Shown here one piece after another: positions 22,656 to 36,587 of a DNA stretch of 64,000 bases. Position 1 is the first letter of the stretch; each line of letters begins with the position of its first letter. Source of the stretch: Turbatrix aceti (Eukaryota > Nematoda > Chromadorea > Rhabditida > Panagrolaimidae); NCBI GenBank assembly GCA_963969345.1, contig OZ017766.1, positions 10,664,001-10,728,000 of the forward strand, read 5' to 3'. Under the pieces are notes generated by a model. It searched no databases. It was not told the DNA's origin and saw only the letters and a list, made by a program, of their open reading frames with translations. Made by a program: the position numbers and the translations under genes.

Positions 22656-25065
22656 AAATGTACTACAAGAAGCGGACACCCCTTCGAGGATTTCTTCGTC
22701 TGGTGCACGCGCTTGGTTCTCTCACACCTCCATCGCCCTCCTAGCCGACGACGGTGGATCTGTCATGGCGGAGTGCGAATTTGCCTTGCCTTGCGCGGCG
22801 ATGAACTCGGAGGGCATCGAGGGCGGATCTGACCTACATAAATAGTCGATGAAGCTCTGTTTTCAAAAACTTTTTTGTTTGTTATCCAGTTAATAAATTA
22901 CCGGTCTACAGAAGTCAACCACAAAAGTTTTTTGTGTATGTATGTTATAAGTTGTATGTAAATATAGCACCCATATATATATATATATATATTATTATGC
23001 GCACCAATATATATGTATGTTATAGTATAATATATAATGTTATGCAAATAGACGGATAGTCCCTATCCGGCTATTTGCACATGTGAACATTAGTTAATGC
23101 ATCTGATGATGACGATGAAAATAATATGTATTATGTGCTTGCCGTCAGTTTTCAATCGAAAATGCGGTCATTTATGCTTTGTGATTTGCTCGTGAATCTT
23201 TTGGGTAAGTGAAATTTTTTATTACATTTTTTTTCTTTAATCATGCATCTTTTTTTTAGTTTGGCATCTTTCATCGACGTCGGCAACTCTGAGACTCACA
23301 TGGCTGCCCAACAGTTTGTTGATAAATTTGTCTTTTGCATTTCTCTTCGGTCGTTAATGCTGCTTATTTGCAATATGTATGTTTAAAATATTATGTATGT
23401 ATAATGTTTTCAAATTTTGTTGATCTAAATAAAAAAATTCCTGACTGTTATTGTGAATCAACATCGCGCGGGGCAAAAAATGTTACCAGTTTTTGTCTTA
23501 TCTTTCAACTTTTGCGCCAGAGTCATTGGTGTCGACCAAGGCATAAAATCCGGCCGGCCGGCTGCGGGCCGGCCGAAAAAGCCGGGAAAAGCCCGAAAAA
23601 TATTCGAAAGTTGATTTTTTTCGAAAAAAGTATGATTTTTGTGCTTCATTCGTGTTTTTTTTACTTTTTACCACAGGGGAATTTATTATTATGCATTTTT
23701 CCATATTATTAGGTTGTTTCTAAAAAAAATTTTTTTCTAAATTTGGTCAAATTTTGCGAAAATAACCCTAAAATAAAGCACGAAAATTTTTTTCAAAAAA
23801 TAAGCCGCGGCCGGCCCGGCTTCGGCCTGAAAATTTAGGCCGGCCGCAAGCCGGCCGGCGGCCTGATTTTTAGGGAGGTTTTATGCCTTGGTGTCGACCA
23901 AACTTTTAAACACCGACTTCGACTCCGGAGTTGGAGTCGAAAGGAGTCGACTCCAAAGTCGATAGGAATCGGAGTTGGCGTTACTGTGGTCGGATGATAC
24001 GTCTGAAGTTTGCACGTACAGTTTGGTACTACACGAACTCTTCAAAAACTATAAACCGAAAAAACTGATCACTACAATTTGTTCAATTTGTTCCTGTTCC
24101 GTTTTATATACTTTGGATACTAATACGTGTTTTTTCGAGCATAATAATAAGATTGACGTTATTTTCTTATCATTATTGTGTTTTGATACAGAATGTGCCC
24201 TACAGATAACCCGGAACTTTTAAATAAACTAATTTGCGGTTTTATGTGATATTTATACTAAAAATTGATCTTTTTTGCTCTGCTCCGGAGCTCTGATTAG
24301 GTGAAACAAACAGAAGAACGATTTTGCGACAACCAATGTTTTGTGTCCGTTGTGAGATACCGTTGGGTTTCAAGGTTCCATCAGCCACGCAGTGGTTTTT
24401 GGTTTTTGAGCAGATAAATGAGTGGACAACAGTTTTCTGATCAAATAAAACAAAAAACTGACTGAGATACCATTGGTATGGTTTAAATTCGGGATACCAG
24501 ATTTTTCTGATGCCGGATTCTGATATTGAGCAATTCTTCCCCATTATGAATAACAACGTGTATTTTTAGCTTTTCAGAAATTGAGTTGTATTTCTGAAAA
24601 GCTAACAAATTGGAAGAATTTTAGTAAATTTTGCTTCAATTTTACCCTTTGGTAAAAAAGCGGGCCGGGCCGGACCGACAAAAATTCGGCCCGTTGACAC
24701 CCTTGGTTTCAAGGTTCCATCAGCCACGCAGTAATTTTTGGTTTTTGAGCAGATAAATGAGCGGACAACAGTTTTCTGATCAAATAAAACAAAAAACTGA
24801 ATCTTCTGATTCAAAGATACAGGAATAATTACGAAAAAAAGTTTTTGATTAACAAATTAGTGCTGTTTGATACAAAAAAAATCATAATTTTTTGACATAA
24901 AAAAACGGCCAAATCCGACATTGCATTTTGAATCATGATCAGTTATTTTTTCTGATTAAAATTTTCTATAAACTTTTTTTTCTACAATTTTTTTTATTAT
25001 TTATTTTCCAAAAACTCTGAAAAAATATTTTTCAAAAGTCAAAAGAATGTACATGCAACTTTTTC
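22656..25065. repeat. Array unit 4, type R1
   Basis: 2,410 bp, complete internal R1 unit; a good reference copy for this type. Confidence 0.9.
23540..23887. mobile_element. MITE-like inverted-repeat element, R1 copy 2
   Basis: 348 bp with the same ends and flanking 14-bp duplication; amplified with the unit. Confidence 0.9.
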
Positions 25066-26157
25066 AAATGTACTACAAGAAGCGGACACCCCTTCGAGGA
25101 TTTCTTCGTCTGGTGCACGCGCTTGGTTCTCTCACACCTCCATCGCCCTCCTAGCCGACGACGGTGGATCTGTCATGGCGGAGTGCGAATTTGCCTTGCC
25201 TTGCGCGGCGATGAACTCGGAGGGCATCGAGGGCGGATCTGACCTACATAAATAGTCGATGAAGCTCTGTTTTCAAAAACTTTTTTGTTTGTTATCCAGT
25301 TAATAAATTACCGGTCTACAGAAGTCAACCACAAAAGTTTTTTGTGTATGTATGTTATAAGTTGTATGTAAATATAGCACCCATATATATATATATATAT
25401 ATTATTATGCGCACCAATATATATGTATGTTATAGTATAATATATAATGTTATGCAAATAGACGGATAGTCCCTATCCGGCTATTTGCACATGTGAACAT
25501 TAGTTAATGCATCTGATGATGACGATGAAAATAATATGTATTATGTGCTTGCCGTCAGTTTTCAATCGAAAATGCGGTCATTTATGCTTTGTGATTTGCT
25601 CGTGAATCTTTTGGGTAAGTGAAATTTTTTATTACATTTTTTTTCTTTAATCATGCACTTTTTTTCAGTTTCGGCATCTTTCATCTACGTCGTCAACGCT
25701 GCGACTCACATGGCTGCCCAACAGTTTGTTGATAAATTTGTCTTTTGCTTTTCTCTTCGGTCGTTAATGCTGCTTATTTGCAATATGTATGTTTACAATA
25801 TTATGTATGTATAATGTTTTCAATTTTGTTGATCTAAATAAAAAAATTCCTGACTGTTATTGTGAATGAACTTCGCGCGGGGCAAAAACATAATCGATGT
25901 TATTGGACAAAAGAATGGCAAATGACCTGACAAACACATGTGTTTTCCTCTTTTTCTCCTGTTTGTCAAGGATGCCTGTGAGCACGGCAGCGTTCAAAAA
26001 ATGCCAAAGGAATTCCAAACAAAATCAGAAAATACGATAGAGTATTCAGATTTTTCAAAAAAAAACAACTGCATGTATTAAGTGTTGAATTTTTTTGTCA
26101 TAAAATAGGCTGTAGCATCCGTATATCGCTTGATGGACTGGACCCTACGGCACTTAT

Positions 26158-26810
26158 TTATTTATTTATTTTATTTATTTCACCATTACTCAGTGGTTAG
26201 TTATCATTAGACCAGATGTTAGGAGGCACAAATGATGTCCACGTAGGTGTAAATGTCTCGATTCGTTTTGGTCGCGATTTCTTCTTCCCATCGTTGCTGT
26301 GGTCTGGTTTTCGTCTTGTTGAACACCGAGTTGAGCGAATCGACCCAGCGTAAAGTGGAGGGAGAGCTCGAAATCGTCCTCGATGTCCTTCAGGAGAAGT
26401 CCGGAGGAGATAGGTCGCTGATCCCGCCATTTCTGTACCATCCACTGCGTCTTCTTGACGTTGACTTCCAGTCCGACGTCCTTGCAGATGATGGCCATAT
26501 CCGACAGCATTTCCTGAAGTTCTTCGCCAGTGTGGGAGAAAAGAACGACGTCGTCAACGTTTTGCGAATGGCCTCTTCAAAATCCGTCAGCAGTGAGCGT
26601 GCGTTGATGGTAGCGACGCTGAGCCGGAATCTAGACATTTTTTTTTTTTAGCCTACGTTTGACAGGGTGGCCAGCCCGGGTGTCAAACGGCGCTTTCAAT
26701 TCTCACACTTGCGCTGCTTTCCGAATGCGATCGCGAGCGCAAGCTGCTGTCGCGGACAGGAGAGGCGGAATAAATCCGACCGTCCGCTAGGCGTGCAAGA
26801 ATGAAGACTG
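26158..26810 (-). mobile_element. Non-LTR derivative, copy 3
   Basis: 653 bp at the standard R2 site with the same flanking duplication (26144-26157 and 26811-26824). Confidence 0.9.
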
Positions 26811-27187
26811 CCTACGGCACTTATCCTATCCTTTTTACCGTTTTTTTTCTGCTTTCATTCCGTTTTTTTCTGCGTTCAATCATGCCTTTATTGTTTTTTA
26901 AATTCATTCCTTTATTTTTTTTCTTGGACAACCACATCACAGCAAGTGGGAAAGACAATAATAAATTTTTTGAGCATAACAACAAAAAATTATGTAACAG
27001 TCTTGACTTAATTCAAATTAAAAAAATATATTTTTAAACAACATTAAAAAAATTAAAATTGTTTTGTATTTATTTAAGCATAAAAATAGACAAAAAAAGC
27101 AGAGAAACCGGTATTGTGCATTTTGGTGGAAAAAAACTGCGTTAGGTAATTTTATATGTAAATATTTAATTTTGTTGAATTTTTGGT

Positions 27188-27354
27188 AATTGCAAATTCA
27201 AAAAAATGGCAAGCATGTTTTATAAAAAATGCCCTGCGCATGATCACAAAATAATATGTAAATTTTTACAAAAATAAAAGATCTCAGTCAGCAGCCCCAA
27301 AAATACCTGTCTACATTGTGAACATCAAAATGTACCCAACGAGGGGGAGGTAGG
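27188..27354 (-). pseudogene. Captured glycosyltransferase 3' end, copy 3
   Basis: Same segment in unit 5. Confidence 0.85.
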
Positions 27355-27749
27355 TATTATTATTTATTTTTCAAAAACTTTGGAAAAAATATTTTTCAAA
27401 AGTTATAAGAAGCGACTTTTTCAAATGTACTACAAGAAGCGGACACCCCTTCGAGGATTTCTTCGTCTGGTGCACGCGCTTGGTTCTCTCACACCTCCAT
27501 CGCCCTCCTAGCCGACGACGGTGGATCTGTCATGGCGGAGTGCGAATTTGCCTTGCCTTGCGCGGCGATGAACTCGGAGGGCATCGAGGGCGGATCTGAC
27601 CTACATAAATAGTCGATGAAGCTCTGTTTTCAAAAACTTTTTTGTTTGTTATCCAGTTAATAAATTACCGGTCTACAGAAGTCAACCACAAAAGTTTTTT
27701 GTGTATGTATGTTATAAGTTGTATGTAAATATAGCACCCATATATATAT

Positions 27750-28403
27750 TTTATTTATTTTTTTATTTATTTCACCATTACTCAGTGGTTAGTTATCATT
27801 AGACCAGATGTTAGGAGGCACAAATGATGTCCACGTAGGTGTAAATGTCTCGATTCGTTTTGGTCGCGATTTCTTCTTCCCATCGTTGCTGTGGTCTGGT
27901 TTTCGTCTTGTTGAACACCGAGTTGAGCGAATCGACCCAGCGTAAAGTGGAGGGAGAGCTCGAAATCGTCCTCGATGTCCTTCAGGAGAAGTCCGGAGGA
28001 GATAGGTCGCTGATCCCGGCCATTTCTGTACCATCCACTGCGTCTTCTTGACGTTGACTTCCAGTCCGACGTCCTTGCAGATGATGGCCATATCCGACAG
28101 CATTTCCTGAAGTTCTTCGCCAGTGTGGGAGAAAAGAACGACGTCGTCAACGTTTTGCGAATGGCCTCTTCAAAATCCGTCAGCAGTGAGCGTGCGTTGA
28201 TGGTAGCGACGCTGAGCCGGAATCTAGACATTTTTTTTTTCTTAGCCTACGTTTGACAGGGTGGCCAGCCCGGGTGTCAAACGGCGCTTTCAATTCTCAC
28301 ACTTGCGCTGCTTCCCGAATGCGATCGCGAGCGCAAGCTGCTGTCGCGGACAGGAGAGGCGGAATAAATCCGACCGTCCGCTAGGCGTGCAAGAATGAAG
28401 ACT
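27750..28403 (-). mobile_element. Non-LTR derivative, copy 4, at an independent site
   Basis: 654 bp inserted in the AT microsatellite of an R1 unit. It has its own duplication of cccatatatatat (27737-27749 and 28404-28416), different from the R2 site, so it is a second integration of the same shortened element. One extra G near 28,018 and a C in the A/T run set it apart. Confidence 0.9.
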
Positions 28404-28972
28404 CCCATATATATATATAATATATTATTATGCGCACCAATATATATGTATGTTATAGTATAATATATAATGTTATGCAAATAGACGGATAGTCCCTATC
28501 CGGCTATTTGCACATGTGAACATTAGTTAATGCATCTGATGATGACGATGAAAATAATATGTATTATGTGCTTGCCGTCAGTTTTCAATCGAAAATGCGG
28601 TCATTTATGCTTTGTGATTTGCTCGTGAATCTTTTGGGTAAGTGAAATTTTTTATTACATTTTTTTTCTTTAATCATGCATCTTTTTTTTAGTTTGGCAT
28701 CTTTCATCGACGTCGGCAACTCTGAGACTCACATGGCTGCCCAACAGTTTGTTGATAAATTTGTCTTTTGCATTTCTCTTCGGTCGTTAATGCTGCTTAT
28801 TTGCAATATGTATGTTTAAAATATTATGTATGTATAATGTTTTCAAATTTTGTTGATCTAAATAAAAAAATTCCTGACTGTTATTGTGAATCAACATCGC
28901 GCGGGGCAAAAAATGTTACCAGTTTTTGTCTTATCTTTCAACTTTTGCGCCAGAGTCATTGGTGTCGACCAA

Positions 28973-29320
28973 GGCATAAAATCCGGCCGGCCGGCTGCGG
29001 GCCGGCCGAAAAAGCCGGGAAAAGCCCGAAAAATATTCGAAAGTTGATTTTTTTCGAAAAAAGTATGATTTTTGTGCTTCATTCGTGTTTTTTTTACTTT
29101 TTACCACAGGGGAATTTATTATTATGCATTTTTCCATATTATTAGGTTGTTTCTAAAAAAAATTTTTTTCTAAATTTGGTCAAATTTTGCGAAAATAACC
29201 CTAAAATAAAGCACGAAAATTTTTTTCAAAAAATAAGCCGCGGCCGGCCCGGCTTCGGCCTGAAAATTTAGGCCGGCCGCAAGCCGGCCGGCGGCCTGAT
29301 TTTTAGGGAGGTTTTATGCC
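28973..29320. mobile_element. MITE-like inverted-repeat element, R1 copy 3
   Basis: 348 bp with the same ends and flanking duplication, in unit 6. Confidence 0.9.
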
Positions 29321-30825
29321 TTGGTGTCGACCAAACTTTTAAACACCGACTTCGACTCCGGAGTTGGAGTCGAAAGGAGTCGACTCCAAAGTCGATAGGA
29401 ATCGGAGTTGGCGTTACTGTGGTCGGATGATACGTCTGAAGTTTGCACGTACAGTTTGGTACTACACGAACTCTTCAAAAACTATAAACCGAAAAAACTG
29501 ATCACTACAATTTGTTCAATTTGTTCCTGTTCCGTTTTATATACTTTGGATACTAATACGTGTTTTTTCGAGCATAATAATAAGATTGACGTTATTTTCT
29601 TATCATTATTGTGTTTTGATACAGAATGTGCCCTACAGATAACCCGGAACTTTTAAATAAACTAATTTGCGGTTTTATGTGATATTTATACTAAAAATTG
29701 ATCTTTTTTGCTCTGCTCCGGAGCTCTGATTAGGTGAAACAAACAGAAGAACGATTTTGCGACAACCAATGTTTTGTGTCCGTTGTGAGATACCGTTGGG
29801 TTTCAAGGTTCCATCAGCCACGCAGTGGTTTTTGGTTTTTGAGCAGATAAATGAGTGGACAACAGTTTTCTGATCAAATAAAACAAAAAACTGACTGAGA
29901 TACCATTGGTATGGTTTAAATTCGGGATACCAGATTTTTCTGATGCCGGATTCTGATATTGAGCAATTCTTCCCCATTATGAATAACAACGTGTATTTTT
30001 AGCTTTTCAGAAATTGAGTTGTATTTCTGAAAAGCTAACAAATTGGAAGAATTTTAGTAAATTTTGCTTCAATTTTACCCTTTGGTAAAAAAGCGGGCCG
30101 GGCCGGACCGACAAAAATTCGGCCCGTTGACACCCTTGGTTTCAAGGTTCCATCAGCCACGCAGTAATTTTTGGTTTTTGAGCAGATAAATGAGCGGACA
30201 ACAGTTTTCTGATCAAATAAAACAAAAAACTGAATCTTCTGATTCAAAGATACAGGAATAATTACGAAAAAAAGTTTTTGATTAACAAATTAGTGCTGTT
30301 TGATACAAAAAAAATCATAATTTTTTGACATAAAAAAACGGCCAAATCCGACATTGCATTTTGAATCATGATCAGTTATTTTTTCTGATTAAAATTTTCT
30401 ATAAACTTTTTTTTCTACAATTTTTTTTATTATTTATTTTCCAAAAACTCTGAAAAAATATTTTTCAAAAGTCAAAAGAATGTACATGCAACTTTTTCAA
30501 ATGTACTACAAGAAGCGGACACCCCTTCGAGGATTTCTTCGTCTGGTGCACGCGCTTGGTTCTCTCACACCTCCATCGCCCTCCTAGCCGACGACGGTGG
30601 ATCTGTCATGGCGGAGTGCGAATTTGCCTTGCCTTGCGCGGCGATGAACTCGGAGGGCATCGAGGGCGGATCTGACCTACATAAATAGTCGATGAAGCTC
30701 TGTTTTCAAAAACTTTTTTGTTTGTTATCCAGTTAATAAATTACCGGTCTACAGAAGTCAACCACAAAAGTTTTTTGTGTATGTATGTTATAAGTTGTAT
30801 GTAAATATAGCACCCATATATATAT

Positions 30826-31479
30826 TTTATTTATTTTTTTATTTATTTCACCATTACTCAGTGGTTAGTTATCATTAGACCAGATGTTAGGAGGCACAAA
30901 TGATGTCCACGTAGGTGTAAATGTCTCGATTCGTTTTGGTCGCGATTTCTTCTTCCCATCGTTGCTGTGGTCTGGTTTTCGTCTTGTTGAACACCGAGTT
31001 GAGCGAATCGACCCAGCGTAAAGTGGAGGGAGAGCTCGAAATCGTCCTCGATGTCCTTCAGGAGAAGTCCGGAGGAGATAGGTCGCTGATCCCGCCATTT
31101 CTGTACCATCCACTGCGTCTTCTTGACGTTGACTTCCAGTCCGACGTCCTTGCAGATGATGGCCATATCCGACAGCATTTCCTGAAGTTCTTCGCCAGTG
31201 TGGGAGAAAAGAACGACGTCGTCAACGTTTTGCGAATGGCCTCTTCAAAATCCGTCAGCAGTGAGCGTGCGTTGATGGTAGCGACGCTGAGCCGGAATCT
31301 AGACATTTTTTTTTTTTTAGCCTACGTTTGACAGGGTGGCCAGCCCGGGTGTCAAACGGCGCTTTCAATTCTCACACTTGCGCTGCTTCCCGAATGCGAT
31401 CGCGAGCGCAAGCTGCTGTCGCGGACAGGAGAGGCGGAATAAATCCGACCGTCCGCTAGGCGTGCAAGAATGAAGACTG
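30826..31479 (-). mobile_element. Non-LTR derivative, copy 5, recombinant flanks
   Basis: 654 bp. The left flank is the microsatellite site of copy 4; the right flank is the standard R2 site. It therefore has no matching target duplication and marks a crossover inside the element. Confidence 0.9.
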
Positions 31480-31856
31480 CCTACGGCACTTATCCTATCC
31501 TTTTTACCGTTTTTTTTCTGCTTTCATTCCGTTTTTTTCTGCGTTCAATCATGCCTTTATTGTTTTTTAAATTCATTCCTTTATTTTTTTTCTTGGACAA
31601 CCACATCACAGCAAGTGGGAAAGACAATAATAAATTTTTTGAGCATAACAACAAAAAATTATGTAACAGTCTTGACTTAATTCAAATTAAAAAAATATAT
31701 TTTTAAACAACATTAAAAAAATTAAAATTGTTTTGTATTTATTTAAGCATAAAAATAGACAAAAAAAGCAGAGAAACCGGTATTGTGCATTTTGGTGGAA
31801 AAAAACTGCGTTAGGTAATTTTATATGTAAATATTTAATTTTGTTGAATTTTTGGT

Positions 31857-32023
31857 AATTGCAAATTCAAAAAAATGGCAAGCATGTTTTATAAAAAATG
31901 CCCTGCGCATGATCACAAAATAATATGTAAATTTTTACAAAAATAAAAGATCTCAGTCAGCAGCCCCAAAAATACCTGTCTACATTGTGAACATCAAAAT
32001 GTACCCAACGAGGGGGAGGTAGG
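31857..32023 (-). pseudogene. Captured glycosyltransferase 3' end, copy 4
   Basis: Same segment in unit 7, kept although the unit lost 764 bp elsewhere. Confidence 0.85.
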
Positions 32024-33183
32024 TATTATTATTTATTTTTCAAAAACTTTGGAAAAAATATTTTTCAAAAGTTATAAGAAGCGACTTTTTCAAATGTACT
32101 ACAAGAAGCGGACACCCCTTCGAGGATTTCTTCGTCTGGTGCACGCGCTTGGTTCTCTCACACCTCCATCGCCCTCCTAGCCGACGACGGTGGATCTGTC
32201 ATGGCGGAGTGCGAATTTGCCTTGCCTTGCGCGGCGATGAACTCGGAGGGCATCGAGGGCGGATCTGACCTACATAAATAGTCGATGAAGCTCTGTTTTC
32301 AAAAACTTTTTTGTTTGTTATCCAGTTAATAAATTACCGGTCTACAGAAGTCAACCACAAAAGTTTTTTGTGTATGTATGTTATAAGTTGTATGTAAATA
32401 TAGCACCCATATATATATATATATATATTATTATGCGCACCAATATATATGTATGTTATAGTATAATATATAATGTTATGCAAATAGACGGATAGTCCCT
32501 ATCCGGCTATTTGCACATGTGAACATTAGTTAATGCATCTGATGATGACGATGAAAATAATATGTATTATGTGCTTGCCGTCAGTTTTCAATCGAAAATG
32601 CGGTCATTTATGCTTTGTGATTTGCTCGTGAATCTTTTGGGTAAGTGAAATTTTTTATTACATTTTTTTTCTTTAATCATGCACTTTTTTTCAGTTTCGG
32701 CATCTTTCATCTACGTCGTCAACGCTGCGACTCACATGGCTGCCCAACAGTTTGTTGATAAATTTGTCTTTTGCTTTTCTCTTCGGTCGTTAATGCTGCT
32801 TATTTGCAATATGTATGTTTACAATATTATGTATGTATAATGTTTTCAATTTTGTTGATCTAAATAAAAAAATTCCTGACTGTTATTGTGAATGAACTTC
32901 GCGCGGGGCAAAAACATAATCGATGTTATTGGACAAAAGAATGGCAAATGACCTGACAAACACATGTGTTTTCCTCTTTTTCTCCTGTTTGTCAAGGATG
33001 CCTGTGAGCACGGCAGCGTTCAAAAAATGCCAAAGGAATTCCAAACAAAATCAGAAAATACGATAGAGTATTCAGATTTTTCAAAAAAAAACAACTGCAT
33101 GTATTAAGTGTTGAATTTTTTTGTCATAAAATAGGCTGTAGCATCCGTATATCGCTTGATGGACTGGACCCTACGGCACTTAT

Positions 33184-33837
33184 TTATTTATTTATTTTAT
33201 TTATTTCACCATTACTCAGTGGTTAGTTATCATTAGACCAGATGTTAGGAGGCACAAATGATGTCCACGTAGGTGTAAATGTCTCGATTCGTTTTGGTCG
33301 CGATTTCTTCTTCCCATCGTTGCTGTGGTCTGGTTTTCGTCTTGTTGAACACCGAGTTGAGCGAATCGACCCAGCGTAAAGTGGAGGGAGAGCTCGAAAT
33401 CGTCCTCGATGTCCTTCAGGAGAAGTCCGGAGGAGATAGGTCGCTGATCCCGCCATTTCTGTACCATCCACTGCGTCTTCTTGACGTTGACTTCCAGTCC
33501 GACGTCCTTGCAGATGATGGCCATATCCGACAGCATTTCCTGAAGTTCTTCGCCAGTGTGGGAGAAAAGAACGACGTCGTCAACGTTTTGCGAATGGCCT
33601 CTTCAAAATCCGTCAGCAGTGAGCGTGCGTTGATGGTAGCGACGCTGAGCCGGAATCTAGACATTTTTTTTTTTTTAGCCTACGTTTGACAGGGTGGCCA
33701 GCCCGGGTGTCAAACGGCGCTTTCAATTCTCACACTTGCGCTGCTTCCCGAATGCGATCGCGAGCGCAAGCTGCTGTCGCGGACAGGAGAGGCGGAATAA
33801 ATCCGACCGTCCGCTAGGCGTGCAAGAATGAAGACTG
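33184..33837 (-). mobile_element. Non-LTR derivative, copy 6
   Basis: 654 bp at the standard R2 site, target duplication present on both sides. Confidence 0.9.
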
Positions 33838-34214
33838 CCTACGGCACTTATCCTATCCTTTTTACCGTTTTTTTTCTGCTTTCATTCCGTTTTTTTCTGC
33901 GTTCAATCATGCCTTTATTGTTTTTTAAATTCATTCCTTTATTTTTTTTCTTGGACAACCACATCACAGCAAGTGGGAAAGACAATAATAAATTTTTTGA
34001 GCATAACAACAAAAAATTATGTAACAGTCTTGACTTAATTCAAATTAAAAAAATATATTTTTAAACAACATTAAAAAAATTAAAATTGTTTTGTATTTAT
34101 TTAAGCATAAAAATAGACAAAAAAAGCAGAGAAACCGGTATTGTGCATTTTGGTGGAAAAAAACTGCGTTAGGTAATTTTATATGTAAATATTTAATTTT
34201 GTTGAATTTTTGGT

Positions 34215-34381
34215 AATTGCAAATTCAAAAAAATGGCAAGCATGTTTTATAAAAAATGCCCTGCGCATGATCACAAAATAATATGTAAATTTTTACAAAA
34301 ATAAAAGATCTCAGTCAGCAGCCCCAAAAATACCTGTCTACATTGTGAACATCAAAATGTACCCAACGAGGGGGAGGTAGG
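34215..34381 (-). pseudogene. Captured glycosyltransferase 3' end, copy 5
   Basis: Same segment in unit 8. Confidence 0.85.
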
Positions 34382-35333
34382 TATTATTATTTATTTTTCA
34401 AAAACTTTGGAAAAAATATTTTTCAAAAGTTATAAGAAGCGACTTTTTCAAATGTACTACAAGAAGCGGACACCCCTTCGAGGATTTCTTCGTCTGGTGC
34501 ACGCGCTTGGTTCTCTCACACCTCCATCGCCCTCCTAGCCGACGACGGTGGATCTGTCATGGCGGAGTGCGAATTTGCCTTGCCTTGCGCGGCGATGAAC
34601 TCGGAGGGCATCGAGGGCGGATCTGACCTACATAAATAGTCGATGAAGCTCTGTTTTCAAAAACTTTTTTGTTTGTTATCCAGTTAATAAATTACCGGTC
34701 TACAGAAGTCAACCACAAAAGTTTTTTGTGTATGTATGTTATAAGTTGTATGTAAATATAGCACCCATATATATATATATATATATTATTATGCGCACCA
34801 ATATATATGTATGTTATAGTATAATATATAATGTTATGCAAATAGACGGATAGTCCCTATCCGGCTATTTGCACATGTGAACATTAGTTAATGCATCTGA
34901 TGATGACGATGAAAATAATATGTATTATGTGCTTGCCGTCAGTTTTCAATCGAAAATGCGGTCATTTATGCTTTGTGATTTGCTCGTGAATCTTTTGGGT
35001 AAGTGAAATTTTTTATTACATTTTTTTTCTTTAATCATGCATCTTTTTTTTAGTTTGGCATCTTTCATCGACGTCGGCAACTCTGAGACTCACATGGCTG
35101 CCCAACAGTTTGTTGATAAATTTGTCTTTTGCATTTCTCTTCGGTCGTTAATGCTGCTTATTTGCAATATGTATGTTTAAAATATTATGTATGTATAATG
35201 TTTTCAAATTTTGTTGATCTAAATAAAAAAATTCCTGACTGTTATTGTGAATCAACATCGCGCGGGGCAAAAAATGTTACCAGTTTTTGTCTTATCTTTC
35301 AACTTTTGCGCCAGAGTCATTGGTGTCGACCAA

Positions 35334-35666
35334 GGCATAAAATCCGGCCGGCCGGCTGCGGGCCGGCCGAAAAAGCCGGGAAAAGCCCGAAAAATATTCG
35401 AAAGTGATCGAGTTGTTTTGTGCTTCATTCGTGTTTTTTTTACTTTTTACCACAGGGGAATTTATTATTATGCATTTTTCCATATTATTAGGTTGTTTCT
35501 AAAAAAAATTTTTTTCTAAATTTGGTCAAATTTTGCGAAAATAACCCTAAAATAAAGCACGAAAATTTTTTTCAAAAAATAAGCCGCGGCCGGCCCGGCT
35601 TCGGCCTGAAAATTTAGGCCGGCCGCAAGCCGGCCGGCGGCCTGATTTTTAGGGAGGTTTTATGCC
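35334..35666. mobile_element. MITE-like inverted-repeat element, R1 copy 4 (altered)
   Basis: 333 bp. A short stretch near 35,404-35,417 is replaced by different, shorter sequence, a net loss of 15 bp that marks unit 9. Confidence 0.9.
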
Positions 35667-36329
35667 TTGGTGTCGACCAAACTTTTAAACACCGACTTCG
35701 ACTCCGGAGTTGGAGTCGAAAGGAGTCGACTCCAAAGTCGATAGGAATCGGAGTTGGCGTTACTGTGGTCGGATGATACGTCTGAAGTTTGCACGTACAG
35801 TTTGGTACTACACGAACTCTTCAAAAACTATAAACCGAAAAAACTGATCACTACAATTTGTTCAATTTGTTCCTGTTCCGTTTTATATACTTTGGATACT
35901 AATACGTGTTTTTTCGAGCATAATAATAAGATTGACGTTATTTTCTTATCATTATTGTGTTTTGATACAGAATGTGCCCTACAGATAACCCGGAACTTTT
36001 AAATAAACTAATTTGCGGTTTTATGTGATATTTATACTAAAAATTGATCTTTTTTGCTCTGCTCCGGAGCTCTGATTAGGTGAAACAAACAGAAGAACGA
36101 TTTTGCGACAACCAATGTTTTGTGTCCGTTGTGAGATACCGTTGGGTTTCAAGGTTCTATCAGCCACGCAGTGGTTTTTGGTTTTTGAGCAGATAAATGA
36201 GTGGACAACAGTTTTCTGATCAAATAAAACAAAAAACTGACTGAGATACCATTGGTATGGTTTAAATTCGGGATACCAGATTTTTCTGATGCCGGATTCT
36301 GATATTGAGCAATTCTTCCCCATTATGAA

Positions 36330-36585
36330 TGTAGCGCCCAAAGATTGCATCTTATGCGCTCTGTCCGCGCTACTCGATTGTCCCGCCCCCGCGACTGACC
36401 AAGTCGCTGCGGCAGGCAATCTCGTCAGTCCTTGGTCCCCCAACAATCCTGTGTGCCCGCTCCCTATTATTTGTCCCCTAGCTCGTGAGCCTTAATAAAC
36501 GTATGTTTCACAAGACGGAGTATCAGAAGAACTGGGGAAAGGTATCTTGTAGCACCTTCGGGATTCATAAGGGAGCAAGGCTACA
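36330..36585 (+). repeat. Left (5') LTR
   Basis: 256 bp, TGTAGC...GCTACA, with an AATAAA signal near 36,494. I see no difference from the right LTR. Confidence 0.95.
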
Positions 36586-36587
36586 TA

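Larger units (their letters stand above)
25066..27422. repeat. Array unit 5, type R2
   Basis: 2,357 bp, complete R2 unit. Confidence 0.9.
27423..30498. repeat. Array unit 6, type R1 with extra non-LTR insertion
   Basis: 3,076 bp: a 2,410-bp R1 unit plus 666 bp, which equals the retrotransposon copy at 27750-28403 and its target duplication. Confidence 0.9.
30499..32091. repeat. Array unit 7, recombinant short R2
   Basis: 1,593 bp. The left part ends in the AT microsatellite where unit 6 has its extra insertion; the right part resumes after the normal R2 insertion site. The retrotransposon copy in between joins the two. The palindrome, the spliced-looking segment and everything between the two sites are missing (764 bp less than a full R2). 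Confidence 0.9.
32092..34449. repeat. Array unit 8, type R2
   Basis: 2,358 bp, complete R2 unit. Confidence 0.9.
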
